Shown: positions 1 through 9,737, counted from the stretch's first letter. The stretch: 64,000 nt of DNA from JAXDMK01 sp963765955 (GCA_963765955.1 CAVXYA010000002.1:620001-684000); one strand, 5' to 3'. Program-made: numbers and translations. The notes: generated by a model from the letters alone, not told the origin.

Positions 1-419
1 ACTACCCCGGCTCACTTACCAGATGGATGGGGCTTCCGTGGCAGTGCGACGCCGCAAGTTGCCAGAACGTCTACCTGCCTCAGGACTTCCCCATACCCGT
101 GTGGTGGCCCGCGAACCTGCCCGTTGACGTGCTTCCCACGGCGTACTACGAGCACTCGCTGGACACGACCTTGCCCGAGGAACAGCGGCGCCGCTTCTTC
201 AGTTCACGGGTGCCATGGACACGCGGGGTCGGGGCCGTCGGCTATCACGCTCAGGGCGGGTACATGCAGGCGATCACCCACATCGTCAACGACTGGGCCT
301 ACCTGGGGTTTGTCGTTAGAAAGCCCGGTCCGGAGAGGGTTGAGGGCAACCCGCCCGGCCTTGAACCTCTTCCGAGCATCATGTACGTGGAGACGGAGCG
401 CGGGCAGCTCCAGACCTGA
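1..419 (+). CDS. LodA-like CTQ-dependent amino-acid oxidase, C-terminal part
   Basis: This reading frame enters from outside the window (codon phase begins at base 3) and ends at TGA 417-419. About 138 residues are visible. The residues TRWMGLPWQCDAASCQ, then PVWWPANLP, then NDWAYLGFV match the C-terminal region of the LodA/GoxA family as I remember it. These are quinoproteins that oxidise amino acids with a self-derived cysteine tryptophylquinone, releasing hydrogen peroxide. The Cys/Trp-rich start is consistent with the cofactor region, but I cannot assign the exact cofactor residues. A LodB-like flavoprotein, the usual maturation partner, follows directly, which supports the call. The NRPS immediately downstream suggests it may modify an amino acid precursor or the peptide, but this is inference. 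Confidence 0.7.
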   Translation, partial: YPGSLTRWMGLPWQCDAASCQNVYLPQDFPIPVWWPANLPVDVLPTAYYEHSLDTTLPEEQRRRFFSSRVPWTRGVGAVGYHAQGGYMQAITHIVNDWAYLGFVVRKPGPERVEGNPPGLEPLPSIMYVETERGQLQT

Positions 420-428
420 GGGGCCCGC

Positions 429-1523
429 ATGTGGGCGGATCACGGTGGTGGGCGCGGGGACCGTGGGCGCGGTCACCGCCCTGCTTCTCGCTCGGCGCGG
501 GCACGATGTCACTGTCGTTGAGCGATCCTCGAGCGCGGCGGCGTTCAAGGTGGGTGAAGGCGTGCCTTCGTCGGCCCGGCCGCTCCTGGCCCGTCTGGGT
601 CTGCTCGACGTCGTGGCCGCGGCCCCCCACCTGGCGGCGCACACACACCGTTCGGCATGGGGATCCGATGTGGTCGCCGACTTCGATTTCATCCGCACTC
701 CCCACGGCCAAGGGTTCCACCTCGACCGGGCTGCGTTCGATGCGTCGCTGCTGTCCTTGGCCCAAGAGGCGGGAGCAGTCATACGGCGACCGGCGATCGT
801 GCACCAGGTGATGCCCGCCGACGGCCAGAGGATCGACCTTGAGGTTCGGGGAGCGGCGGGGACTGGGTTGCCGCCAGCCAGTTCATCGTGGACGCAACCG
901 GCCGCGGCGCCACCATCGCCCGTCGCTGCGGAGCCCGGCGAACAACGCTCGATCGCCTGCTCGCGTTCTGCAGCGTCGTGCGGGCGTCTGCCGGTGAGCC
1001 GACTGGCACGACTCTGGTCGAGTCCTTCGCCGACGGCTGGTGGTACACGGCCGATCTCCCTCACGGCATGCGCATGGTGATGATGCTGACCGATCCCGAC
1101 CTCGGGCCGGCACGGGAGGCTCGGAGCGGCGAGGGTTTCGCCAGGCTGCTGGCCAACACCGTCCACGTCAGCGCAGCCGTCGATGGCGCACGGCTGACTA
1201 CCGCCCCGACCGTCATGGTCGCCGGCAGCTCCCGGCTCACAACCGTTTGCGGGCAGGGGTGGCTGGCGGTGGGCGACGCCGCGCTTGCCTTCGACCCGCT
1301 GTCGTCCCAGGGGATCATGACTGCGATCTACTCCGCGGAAAGGGCAGCGCAGACGGTCGAGCGGGCGCTTCAGGGCGAACCCGATGCCCTCGATGCCTAT
1401 GCCGCCGTGCAAGACCAGATCTTCGACGCCTATAGGCTGAGCCATGGAGTGGCGTACACGGCGCAGCCGCGCTGGACAGACCATCCATTCTGGGATCGGC
1501 GGCGCTCCATGGCCGGGAGGTAG
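429..1523 (+). CDS. LodB-like FAD-dependent oxidoreductase, frameshifted
   Basis: This is a flavoprotein of the LodB / tryptophan-halogenase-like family. In the Lod system LodB is needed to form the quinone cofactor of LodA, encoded just upstream. The N-terminal Rossmann motif ITVVGAGTVGAV, then GEGVPSSARPLLARLGL, then DATGRGA and the late FAD motif GWLAVGDAALAFDPLSSQG are all present, but in two frames. The first half reads in the frame of base 442 and the second half in the frame of base 888, so a one-base shift lies near 841-860. The start is also unclear: the ATG at 429, behind GAGGGG, is one frame away from the Rossmann motif, so a second indel near 430-440 is possible. Either the gene is inactive or the assembly has indel errors here. 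The product ends about 310 bases before the NRPS. Confidence 0.7.
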
Positions 1524-1833
1524 AAACCTGTGACTTGGCGAACGCGTGGCGAAAGCTCTCACGCGGTCGCTCTCGTCAGGTCGCTCTCCGGTGACGACTC
1601 GAGTTCGACCACGCGTGGTCGAGTTTTGACGGCACTGCCTGTGCGGTCGGTGACGGAGCGTGGTGGCGCAGTCGGGCCACATCGCGGCTGAGGGCCCACC
1701 AGACCGGTGCGGCGCACGACGAGTCTGGCCGTGCCGTCCCCACACTGCCTCGGTCCACCCTTGAGTTTTGACGGGGGTGGTGGCGCAATTAGAGTCCACG
1801 CAAGTGGTTTTCCGCCTCTGAACCGAGGACATT
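1524..1833. other. Intergenic region before the NRPS, with palindrome and repeated 12-mer
   Basis: No gene is seen in this 310-base stretch. It holds a perfect 18-base palindrome at 1605-1622 (TCGACCACG and its complement) and two copies of GAGTTTTGACGG, at 1621-1632 and 1763-1774. Each copy is followed within 45 bases by GTGGTGGCGCA. The promoter of the NRPS gene should lie here, and the palindrome is a candidate operator. I do not recognise the regulator that would bind it. Confidence 0.5.
1605..1622. promoter_or_regulatory. Perfect 18-bp palindrome upstream of the NRPS gene
   Basis: The sequence TCGACCACGCGTGGTCGA is its own reverse complement and lies about 210 bases before the NRPS start. 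A dimeric regulator site is the simplest reading. It could also be a chance palindrome in GC-rich DNA, although 18 bases without a mismatch is long. Confidence 0.4.
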
Positions 1834-4800
1834 GTGCCGTCGAGGAGTAACGATCTGACTCTGCCTCTGTCCGCAGCTCAGCGGGAAATATGGCTTGCCG
1901 AACAACGCATTGGCAAGCCGAACCGCGTGTATAAGGTCGGTGAGTACCTTGAGATCTTTGGCGACGTCGATCCGGTCTTGTTCGAGATAGCTCTTCGGCT
2001 CGTCGTCTCGGAATCCGATTCGCTCCACGTCCGTATCATCGAAGCCAGTGATGGCCCGCGTCAGGTCTATACGCAGCAGCCAGACTGGGTTATGCCCATG
2101 CTCGACTTCACCAAAGCGCCAAATCCACGCGCTGCGGCAAGGACATGGATGGATATTGACATGGCCGAACCGATGGACCTAGCCGAACATTCTCTCTTTA
2201 GCTATGCGTTAATCAAGGTGGCTCCTGACCTATTCTGGTGGTACCAGGGCTATCATCACATCGTTGCTGATGGGGTTACAGTCTCGCTCGTCGCGCGACG
2301 ATTGGCTGAGGTATACACCGGACTAGTCGACGGATTGGCGATCGGCCCAAGTCCCTTCGGATCAATGCGCCAGCTGATCGACAGCGACGCTGCATATCGT
2401 CGTTCCCAACAATTCTTGCAGGATCAGACCTACTGGAAACACCGTCTCGCGGGTTGGTCGGAACCAGCGAGATTGGTTCGTCCGACAGTGCGGACAGCGG
2501 AGCGTCCTCTTCGTCTCACGCTCAGACTTTCCGCAGCGGAACTTGAACTCTCGAAGGCGAGCGCCAACCGCTTGCGTTGCCGCTGGTGGCAGCTAGTGCT
2601 CGCGTCCACAGCGGTTTACGTCAGTCGAATGACCGGCGCGGACGATGTCGTTGTCGGACTGCCGGTGACCGCCCGTAAGGATCGGATACTTAAGCGAATC
2701 CCGGGGATGGTGTCGAATGAGTTGCCGCTCCGGTTGTCTGTGCGTCCAGGCAGGGGGCTCTCGGAACTCTTAGGGCACGTCAGAGATGAAGTCCGTGCGT
2801 TGGGCGCGCATCAACGCTATCAGGCCGAGGATATTTTTCGGGATATTCGTTTATCAAATGGTTCTGCATCATACTATTCCTCTGTGGTCAATATTATGTC
2901 GTTCAAGTACGATCTCCGCTTTGCTGGTCATCGCTCGACCCAGCACAATCTCTCGATCGGGTTGGCCAACGATTTCTCGATCAGTTTCTATGACCGGCAA
3001 GATGGCTCAGGACTACGGGTTGATTTTCAGGCGCATCCAGAAGCCTGTAACCCCGAAGAACTCGCTCACCATGGGCAGCGCTTTATGGCTCTCCTGGAAT
3101 CCGTCTCTAGATCTGACAACCAGCCCACCGGCCGCATCGACATCCTCAGCACCCACGAGCGCCACCAGCTGCTGGTGGACTACAACGACACCGCCCAACA
3201 CGTCCCCCCCGCCACCCTGCCGGCGCTGTTCGAGGCCCAGGTGCAGCGCACCCCCGACAACACCGCGGTGGTGTTCGAGGACGCCACCCTCACCTACGCC
3301 CAGCTCAACGCCCGGGCCAACCGCCTGGCCCGGCTGCTGATCGAGCGGGGGGTGGGGCCCGAGCAGTTCGTGGCCCTGGCCGTGCCCCGCTCCCTGGAGA
3401 TGGTGGTGGCGGTGCTGGCCGTGCTCAAGGCCGGTGCCGGCTACCTGCCCATCGACCCCGACTGCCCGCCGGCCCGCATCAAGCTCATGCTTGAGGACGC
3501 CCGCCCCGCGCTCGTGTTGACCGCCGTCGGCGGCTCTGGCGACCGTCTCCACGCCCGGTGGCCGCGCCTCGCCCTCGAGGACGCCGAGGTCGTCGAGGAA
3601 CTGGGGCACAGTGCGGACACCGACCCCGCCGACCGCGAGCGCACCTGCCCCCTACTTACCCAGCACGCGGCCTATGTGATCTACACCTCCGGCTCCACGG
3701 GCACCCCCAAGGGCGTGGTGGTGAGTCACGGAGCATTGACGAGCTACGTCCGCTGGGCAGTACAGGCCTTTCCCGGTCTTCGTGGCGTGGCGGTGATGCA
3801 TTCGCCCGCCTGGTTCGATCTCGCGGTCACCACCCTCTACGGGCCGCTGTTGGCGGGCGGTTGCATCCATTTGGCCGACCTGCTTGCGGGCAGCGACGTC
3901 CTAGACGGCGGTGCCCGAGCACAGTGCACCTTCCTCAAGGCAACGCCGAGCCACCTGGCCCTGCTCCACGTGCTGCCGGACACGCTGTCACCGACGGGTG
4001 ACCTCGTGGTCGGTGGCGAGCAGCTGACGGCCGAAGTGGCGGACGAGTGGCGGAGAGCGCACCCGACGGCGACAGTGATCAACCACTACGGGCCTACCGA
4101 GACGACTGTCGGCTGTGTGCAGCACCGGATCGAACCGGGTGAGCCTTCCCAACCAGGACCCGTGCCCATCGGCCGCCCGTTGACCAACACCCAGGTCTAC
4201 GTGCTCGCCGCCGGCCTGCAGCTAGTGCCGGCGGGGGTGGAGGGCGAGCTCTACATCGCGGGGGCGGGTCTGGCCCGGGGCTACCTCAACCGGCCCGGCC
4301 TGAGCGCCGAGCGCTTCGTGGCCAACCCCTTCGGCCCCCCCGGCAGCCGCATGTACCGCACCGGGGACCTGGTGCGCTGGAACGCCGACGGCGAGCTGGT
4401 CTTCGTCGGCCGGGTCGACGATCAGGTCAAGCTCCGCGGTTTTCGTATCGAGCTGGGTGAGGTGGAAGCGACGTTGGCCCGCCACGTCGATGTCGGCCAG
4501 GCGGTGGTGATGGTGCGGGAGGACCGGCCCACCGAGAAGCGGCTGGTGGCCTACGTGGTGCCCGCCCCGGACCGGGAGATCGTGCCCGGTGCGCTGCGCG
4601 AGCACGTGGCCCACGCCCTGCCCGACTACATGGTGCCGGCGTTCTTCGTGGTTTTGGAGTCGTTGCCCCTGACTCCCAACGGCAAGCTCGACCGCAGAGC
4701 CCTGCCGGCGCCCGAGATCCCCCACGTCGACGGCGGTCGAGGGCCCAGGACCCCCCAGGAGCAGATCCTGTGCGAGCTGTACGCCCAGCTGCTGGGCTTG

Positions 4801-7800
4801 CCCGCGGTCGGCGTCCACGACAACTTCTTCGAGCTCGGGGGTCACTCCCTGCTGGCCATGCAGGTGGTGTCCCGGGCCCGGTCGTTGCTGGATGCGGAGT
4901 TGACGGTCCGGTCGGTGTTCGAGTCGCCGACGGTGGCCGAGCTGGCCCAGCACCTGACCGGCGCCGACCGGGCCCGGCTGGCGTTGGTCCCCCGGGAGCG
5001 GCCGGTCGAGCTGCCCCTGTCCTTCGCCCAGCGCCGGCTGTGGTTCCTGGATCAGCTGGAGGGCCCCGATGGCGGTTCGACCTATCACATGCCCCTGGCG
5101 CTGCGGTTGTCGGGCCGCCTCGACGAACCGGCGCTGAGGGCCGCCGTCGCCGATGTGGTCGCACGCCACGAGAGCCTGCGGACGGTGTTTCCCCAGGCCG
5201 ACGGCCAGCCCCGCCAGCAGGTCCTGGAGGCAGACGCCACCACCTCGGTGTGGGAGGAGGTCCTCGACGTCGACGAGGCGGGGCTGGCCCCGGCGGTGGC
5301 CGCCATCGCCGGCCGGGGCTTCGACCTGTCCACCGAGGCGCCGTTGCGGACCCAGCTGCTGGCCCTGGGGCCGGATGAGCACGTGCTGGTGCTGGTGGTG
5401 CACCACGTGGCCGCCGACGGCTGGTCGATGGGGGTGCTGGGTCGGGACCTGGGCACCGCCTACGCCGCCCGCTGCCGGGGGGACGTCCCGGGGTGGGCAC
5501 CCTTGGCGGTGCAATACGGCGACTACACCCTGTGGCAGCACGAGCTGCTGGGCGACGAGGCCGACCCCGACAGCGTGATCAGCAAGCAGCTGGTCTATTG
5601 GAGGGCGGCGTTGGCCGAGCTGCCCGAGCAGCTGGAGCTGCCCACCGACCGGGTTCGGCCGGCAGTGGCCACCAACCGGGGCGACACCGTCGAATTCCGG
5701 GTGGGCCCGCAGCTGCACCGGGGCCTGGTCGAGCTGGCCGGGCGCCACCGGGCGAGCCTGTTCATGGTGCTCCAGGCGGGACTGGCGGCGCTGCTCAGCC
5801 GGCTGGGGGCGGGCGGCGACATCCCCATCGGCTCCCCCATCGCGGGGCGCACCGACGACGCCCTCGACGATCTCATCGGCTTTTTCGTCAACACCCTGGT
5901 GCTGCGCACCGACACCTCGGGCGATCCCAGCTTCGCCGAGCTGCTGGCCCGGGTGCGGGAAGCCGACCTGGCCGCCTACGCCCATCAGGACCTGCCCTTC
6001 GAGCGGCTGGTGGAGGTGCTCAACCCGGCCCGGTCCCTGTCCCGCCAACCCCTGTTCCAGGTGCTGCTGGTCCTGCAGAACACCCCCCAGACCGGCAGGG
6101 GCTTCGACCTGGCGGGCCTGGCCACCCGCCGGGAACGGGTGGATCTGGCCACCGCCAAGTTCGACCTGTCGCTAAGCCTCGTCGAACGCCGCGGCCCACA
6201 TGGTGCCGAGGGCATCGGCGGTGTCGTCGAGTACCGAACTGACCTGTTCGAGCCGGCCACGGTGGAGTCGATGCTGGGCCGGCTGGTGCGCCTGCTCGAG
6301 GCGGTGGTGGCCGATCCCCACCAGCGCATCGGCCGCATCGACATCCTCAGCCCCCACGAGCGCCGCCAGCTGCTGGTGGACTACAACGACACCGCCCAAC
6401 ACGTCCCCCCCGCCACCCTGCCGGCCCTGTTCGAGGCCCTGGTCAAGCGCTCCCCCGACAACACCGCCGTCGTCTTCGAAGCCACCTCGCTGACCTACGC
6501 CCAGCTCAACAAGAGAGCAAACCAGCTGGCCCGGCTGCTGATCGAGCGGGGGGTGGGACCCGAGCAGTTCGTGGCCCTGGCGGTGCCGCGCTCGGTGGAG
6601 ATGGTGGTAGCGGTGCTGGCCGTGCTCAAGGCCGGTGCCGCCTACCTGCCCATCGACCCCGACTACCCGCCGGCCCGCATCAAGCTCATGCTTGAGGACG
6701 CCCAGCCCGCCTGCCTGGTCACCGCCGACACCACCGCCCTGCCTGACACCGGCGGGCTGCCGGTGATCGTCCTGGACCAGGCCGACACCGTCGAGGCCCT
6801 CCGTCACCGCTCCGACACCGATCCCGGCGACGGCGAACGCATCGCACCGCTGCTCGCTCGGCACCCGGCCTATGTGATCTACACCTCGGGCTCGACGGGA
6901 AGGCCCAAAGGCGTCGTGGTCGAGCACCGCAGCGTGGTCGAGTTGGCGCTGGACTCACGCTTTCGTGGCGGCGGGCACGAGCGCGTACTCGTCCACTCGC
7001 CGCTGGCGTTCGATGCCTCCACTTACGAGCTCTGGGTCCCGTTGCTGGGCGGCGGCGTGATCGTGGTCGCGCCACCCTGTGCGCTCGATGTGGCCAGTCT
7101 CCGGATGTTGGTCGTCGAACACGGCATCACTGGTCTCTGGCTGACCGCAGGACTGTTTCACCTCATCGCAGAGGAGGCGCCCAAGTGCCTCGACGGTTTG
7201 CACGAGTTGTGGGTCGGCGGTGACGTCGTGTCCGCGGCGGCCGTATGCCTGGTGTTGGCGGCGTGCCCGGGCCTGGTGGTGGTCGACGGCTACGGACCTA
7301 CGGAGACGACAACCTTTGCCGTTTGTCACCCGATCCTCGGCGAGGTCGGCGACGTGGTGCCCATCGGCCGCCCGTTGGCCAACACCCAGCTCTACGTGCT
7401 CGACGGCGGCCTGCAGCTGATGCCCGCCGGGGTCGAGGGCGAGCTCTACATCGCGGGGGCGGGCCTGGCCCGGGGCTACCTCAACCGGCCCGGGCTGAGC
7501 GCCGAGCGCTTCGTGGCCTGCCCCTTCGGCCCCCCCGGCAGCCGTATGTACCGCACCGGTGACCTGGTGCGCTGGAACACCGACGGGCAACTCGTGTTTG
7601 TCGGCCGGGTCGACGACCAGGTCAAGCTGCGGGGCTTCCGCATCGAACTGGGGGAGGTGGAGTCGGCCGTCGCCCGCCACCCCGACGTCGGCCAAGCAGT
7701 GGTGGTGATGCGGGAGGACCGGCCCGCCGAGAAGCGGTTGGTGGCCTACGTGGTGGCGGCCCCGGGCCGGGAGATCGTGCCTGCGGCGGTGCGCGAGCAC

Positions 7801-9681
7801 GTGGCCCAGGTCCTGCCCGACCACATGGTGCCGGCGTATGTTGTGATCCTCGACTCCCTGCCCCTGACCCCCAACGCCAAGCTCGACCGCAAGGTCCTGC
7901 CCGCGCCCGAGGTCAGCGCGGCCGCCGACAGCCGGCAGCCGACCACCCCCCAGGAGCAGGTCCTGTGCGAGCTGTTCGCCCAACTCTTGGGCCTGCCCGC
8001 GGTGGGCATCGACGACAACTTCTTCGAGCTGGGGGGCGACAGCATCATGTCGATCCAGCTCGTGAGCCGGGTCCGCCAGGCCGGGGTGGTGATCACCCCC
8101 CGCCACGTGTTCGAGCACAAGACTGTCGCCCGCCTGGCCGCCGTCGCCGGCGGGGTTGCGCCGGTCGAGGCCGGTGGCGATGTCGGGGTGGGCGCCACCC
8201 CGCTGACGCCGATCATGCACGCCTTCCAGCACCAGGGCCCGATCGAGGGTTTCCACCAGTCGGTTCTGCTGTACACGCCCGAAGGACTTCGTCGGGACCA
8301 GCTCGTCGAGGCGACCCAGGCGGTGCTGGACCACCACGATGTGCTGCGCTCCCGGTTCATACGCTCGGCCGGCGAGGACACGGAGTGGAGCTGGGAGATC
8401 GCCCTACCAGGGGCGGTGGACGCCGGTGGGCTCGTGCAGCGCGTCGACGTCGCCGGCCTCGACGGCCCCCAGCTGTCGGAGGTGCTCGGCGACCAGGCCC
8501 GAGCGGCTCGGTCCCGGTTGGACCCCTGGGCCGGGGCGATGGTGCAGGTGGTGTGGTTCGACGCCGGCCCCGAGCGGCTGGGGCGGCTGATGGTCCTCGT
8601 CCACCACCTGGTGGTCGACGGGGTGTCGTGGCGGATCCTAGTGCCCGACCTGGCCGCCGCGGCCCAGTCGGTGATGAGGGGCCGCCGCCCCGGGCTGGAG
8701 GCGGTGGGGACCTCGTTCCGCCGCTGGGCCCAGCTGCAGTTGGCGTGGGCGCAGGACCCGGCCCGCCTCGACGAGGTGGCGGTGTGGGTGGCGGGCGACG
8801 GCGCCGATGCGCTGTTGACCGACCGTCGGTTGGATCCGGTGGTGGATGGAACGAGCACCCGCCGCTATCTGACCGTGACGTTGGCTGCCGACCAGACGCT
8901 GCCCCTTTTGACCACGGTGCCGGCGGCGTTCCACGGCGGCGTCAACGACGTGCTGTTGAGCGCCCTGGCCCTGGCTCTGGCCGACTGGCGGCGACGCCAC
9001 CGCCGAGGCGGGGCCACCGGGGTCCTGGTCGACGTGGAGGGCCATGGCCGGGAGGACATCGTCGAGGGGCTCGACCTGTCACGCACGGTGGGGTGGTTCA
9101 CCAGCGTGTTCCCCGTCCGCCTCGATCCCGGAGTCAACTTGGACCAGTGCCGGGAGGCGGCGGCGCTGGGAAGTGCCCTCAAGCGGGTGAAGGAACAGCT
9201 TCGGGCACTACCGGACAACGGTGTGGGCTACGGAGCGCTGCGCTACCTGAACCCACAGACCGGACCCATCCTTGCCGCCCGGCCTCGAGCGCAGATCGGG
9301 TTCAACTACCTCGGCCGCTTCCCGGCCCCGGCCACCGCCCCCGCACCCGGCACCGCCCACTGGGCACCGGCGCCGGAGAGAGGCGTCCTCGGCGGCGGCG
9401 CCGACCCGGCGATGGCGCTCGCCCACGGCCTCGAGCTCAACGCGGTCACCTCCGACCATCCCGAGGGGCCCCAACTGCACGCCACGTGGTCGTGGGCGGA
9501 GGGATTGTGGACCGAGGCAGACGTCGAGGAGCTGGCCCGGTCGTGGTTCGACATCCTGGGCCAGTTGGTGGCGGGAGCCGACCAACCCGGCGCCGGCGGC
9601 CACAGCCCCTCGGACTTCCTGGCTCACCTTTCCCAGGACGATGTCGACGAGCTCGAAGCCGAATGGGGTTTGCCGACGTGA
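1834..9681 (+). CDS. Nonribosomal peptide synthetase, C-A-T-C-A-T-E (Asp, D-Val predicted)
   Basis: A 2615-residue two-module synthetase. Domain order: condensation (about 7-450, HHIVADG at 141), adenylation (460-975, YTSGSTGTPKG), carrier (FFELGGHSL near 996), condensation (1056-1500, HHVAADG), adenylation (1529-2022), carrier of the epimerase-coupled type (FFELGGDSI near 2061) and epimerase (2118-2590, HHLVVDGVSW and NYLGRF). I read specificity codes DLTKVGHVGK for A1, which fits Asp, and DAYWWGGTFK for A2, which resembles Val codes; epimerisation would give D-Val. The N-terminal C domain may be an acylating starter or accept an upstream donor. The start is GTG 1834 behind GAGGA. DNA coding for the first C domain (to about 3115) is visibly less GC-rich than what follows, with an abrupt boundary, suggesting mosaic origin. 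Confidence 0.95.
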   Translation: MPSRSNDLTLPLSAAQREIWLAEQRIGKPNRVYKVGEYLEIFGDVDPVLFEIALRLVVSESDSLHVRIIEASDGPRQVYTQQPDWVMPMLDFTKAPNPRAAARTWMDIDMAEPMDLAEHSLFSYALIKVAPDLFWWYQGYHHIVADGVTVSLVARRLAEVYTGLVDGLAIGPSPFGSMRQLIDSDAAYRRSQQFLQDQTYWKHRLAGWSEPARLVRPTVRTAERPLRLTLRLSAAELELSKASANRLRCRWWQLVLASTAVYVSRMTGADDVVVGLPVTARKDRILKRIPGMVSNELPLRLSVRPGRGLSELLGHVRDEVRALGAHQRYQAEDIFRDIRLSNGSASYYSSVVNIMSFKYDLRFAGHRSTQHNLSIGLANDFSISFYDRQDGSGLRVDFQAHPEACNPEELAHHGQRFMALLESVSRSDNQPTGRIDILSTHERHQLLVDYNDTAQHVPPATLPALFEAQVQRTPDNTAVVFEDATLTYAQLNARANRLARLLIERGVGPEQFVALAVPRSLEMVVAVLAVLKAGAGYLPIDPDCPPARIKLMLEDARPALVLTAVGGSGDRLHARWPRLALEDAEVVEELGHSADTDPADRERTCPLLTQHAAYVIYTSGSTGTPKGVVVSHGALTSYVRWAVQAFPGLRGVAVMHSPAWFDLAVTTLYGPLLAGGCIHLADLLAGSDVLDGGARAQCTFLKATPSHLALLHVLPDTLSPTGDLVVGGEQLTAEVADEWRRAHPTATVINHYGPTETTVGCVQHRIEPGEPSQPGPVPIGRPLTNTQVYVLAAGLQLVPAGVEGELYIAGAGLARGYLNRPGLSAERFVANPFGPPGSRMYRTGDLVRWNADGELVFVGRVDDQVKLRGFRIELGEVEATLARHVDVGQAVVMVREDRPTEKRLVAYVVPAPDREIVPGALREHVAHALPDYMVPAFFVVLESLPLTPNGKLDRRALPAPEIPHVDGGRGPRTPQEQILCELYAQLLGLPAVGVHDNFFELGGHSLLAMQVVSRARSLLDAELTVRSVFESPTVAELAQHLTGADRARLALVPRERPVELPLSFAQRRLWFLDQLEGPDGGSTYHMPLALRLSGRLDEPALRAAVADVVARHESLRTVFPQADGQPRQQVLEADATTSVWEEVLDVDEAGLAPAVAAIAGRGFDLSTEAPLRTQLLALGPDEHVLVLVVHHVAADGWSMGVLGRDLGTAYAARCRGDVPGWAPLAVQYGDYTLWQHELLGDEADPDSVISKQLVYWRAALAELPEQLELPTDRVRPAVATNRGDTVEFRVGPQLHRGLVELAGRHRASLFMVLQAGLAALLSRLGAGGDIPIGSPIAGRTDDALDDLIGFFVNTLVLRTDTSGDPSFAELLARVREADLAAYAHQDLPFERLVEVLNPARSLSRQPLFQVLLVLQNTPQTGRGFDLAGLATRRERVDLATAKFDLSLSLVERRGPHGAEGIGGVVEYRTDLFEPATVESMLGRLVRLLEAVVADPHQRIGRIDILSPHERRQLLVDYNDTAQHVPPATLPALFEALVKRSPDNTAVVFEATSLTYAQLNKRANQLARLLIERGVGPEQFVALAVPRSVEMVVAVLAVLKAGAAYLPIDPDYPPARIKLMLEDAQPACLVTADTTALPDTGGLPVIVLDQADTVEALRHRSDTDPGDGERIAPLLARHPAYVIYTSGSTGRPKGVVVEHRSVVELALDSRFRGGGHERVLVHSPLAFDASTYELWVPLLGGGVIVVAPPCALDVASLRMLVVEHGITGLWLTAGLFHLIAEEAPKCLDGLHELWVGGDVVSAAAVCLVLAACPGLVVVDGYGPTETTTFAVCHPILGEVGDVVPIGRPLANTQLYVLDGGLQLMPAGVEGELYIAGAGLARGYLNRPGLSAERFVACPFGPPGSRMYRTGDLVRWNTDGQLVFVGRVDDQVKLRGFRIELGEVESAVARHPDVGQAVVVMREDRPAEKRLVAYVVAAPGREIVPAAVREHVAQVLPDHMVPAYVVILDSLPLTPNAKLDRKVLPAPEVSAAADSRQPTTPQEQVLCELFAQLLGLPAVGIDDNFFELGGDSIMSIQLVSRVRQAGVVITPRHVFEHKTVARLAAVAGGVAPVEAGGDVGVGATPLTPIMHAFQHQGPIEGFHQSVLLYTPEGLRRDQLVEATQAVLDHHDVLRSRFIRSAGEDTEWSWEIALPGAVDAGGLVQRVDVAGLDGPQLSEVLGDQARAARSRLDPWAGAMVQVVWFDAGPERLGRLMVLVHHLVVDGVSWRILVPDLAAAAQSVMRGRRPGLEAVGTSFRRWAQLQLAWAQDPARLDEVAVWVAGDGADALLTDRRLDPVVDGTSTRRYLTVTLAADQTLPLLTTVPAAFHGGVNDVLLSALALALADWRRRHRRGGATGVLVDVEGHGREDIVEGLDLSRTVGWFTSVFPVRLDPGVNLDQCREAAALGSALKRVKEQLRALPDNGVGYGALRYLNPQTGPILAARPRAQIGFNYLGRFPAPATAPAPGTAHWAPAPERGVLGGGADPAMALAHGLELNAVTSDHPEGPQLHATWSWAEGLWTEADVEELARSWFDILGQLVAGADQPGAGGHSPSDFLAHLSQDDVDELEAEWGLPT
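3131..3480 (+). repeat. Direct repeat between NRPS modules (copy 1; copy 2 at about 6335-6690)
   Basis: The stretch that joins each condensation domain to the following adenylation domain is almost identical in DNA between the two modules of this gene. It runs from the codons for RIDILS through those for the LKAGAGYLPID region. A related copy lies on the opposite strand at about 12140-12490. Such long repeats can support recombination and can also mislead assembly. Confidence 0.75.
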
Positions 9682-9710
9682 AGCGGCCCGGGCAGGATAT
9701 TGGGGGATAA
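9678..9710 (+). other. Vestigial NRPS start (VKRPGQDI) overlapping the NRPS stop
   Basis: A GTG at 9678 overlaps the TGA stop of the synthetase by four bases (GTGA), the usual layout for a following NRPS gene. It encodes VKRPGQDIGG and then stops at TAA. The convergent synthetase begins almost the same way (GVKRPGRPGLQDVWPLSP). This looks like the remains of the start of a downstream synthetase gene that was moved, inverted or lost. Confidence 0.55.
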
Positions 9711-9737
9711 AAGGCCCTCGCCGTCGCCGCAGGGCCT
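9711..9737. terminator. Hairpin between convergent NRPS genes
   Basis: AGGCCCT at 9712-9718 pairs perfectly with AGGGCCT at 9731-9737 around a 12-base loop. It lies 30 bases past the first synthetase stop and before the convergent one. There is no clear T tract, so a terminator role is probable from position rather than proven. Confidence 0.5.

Noticed and set aside
204..1832. Long minus-strand open frame antisense to the LodB gene
   Set aside because: Composition is that of an antisense GC-rich shadow; no family text, while the plus strand shows full FAD motifs.
4222..6048. 608-codon minus-strand frame inside the first NRPS
   Set aside because: Repeats of GQ, HH and VGG typical of the reverse of NRPS coding; the plus strand carries all C, A and T motifs.
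9679..9681. First NRPS stop TGA as a possible Sec codon
   Set aside because: The E domain is complete before it, no hairpin of SECIS type follows, and the VKRPG text after it is in a different frame.
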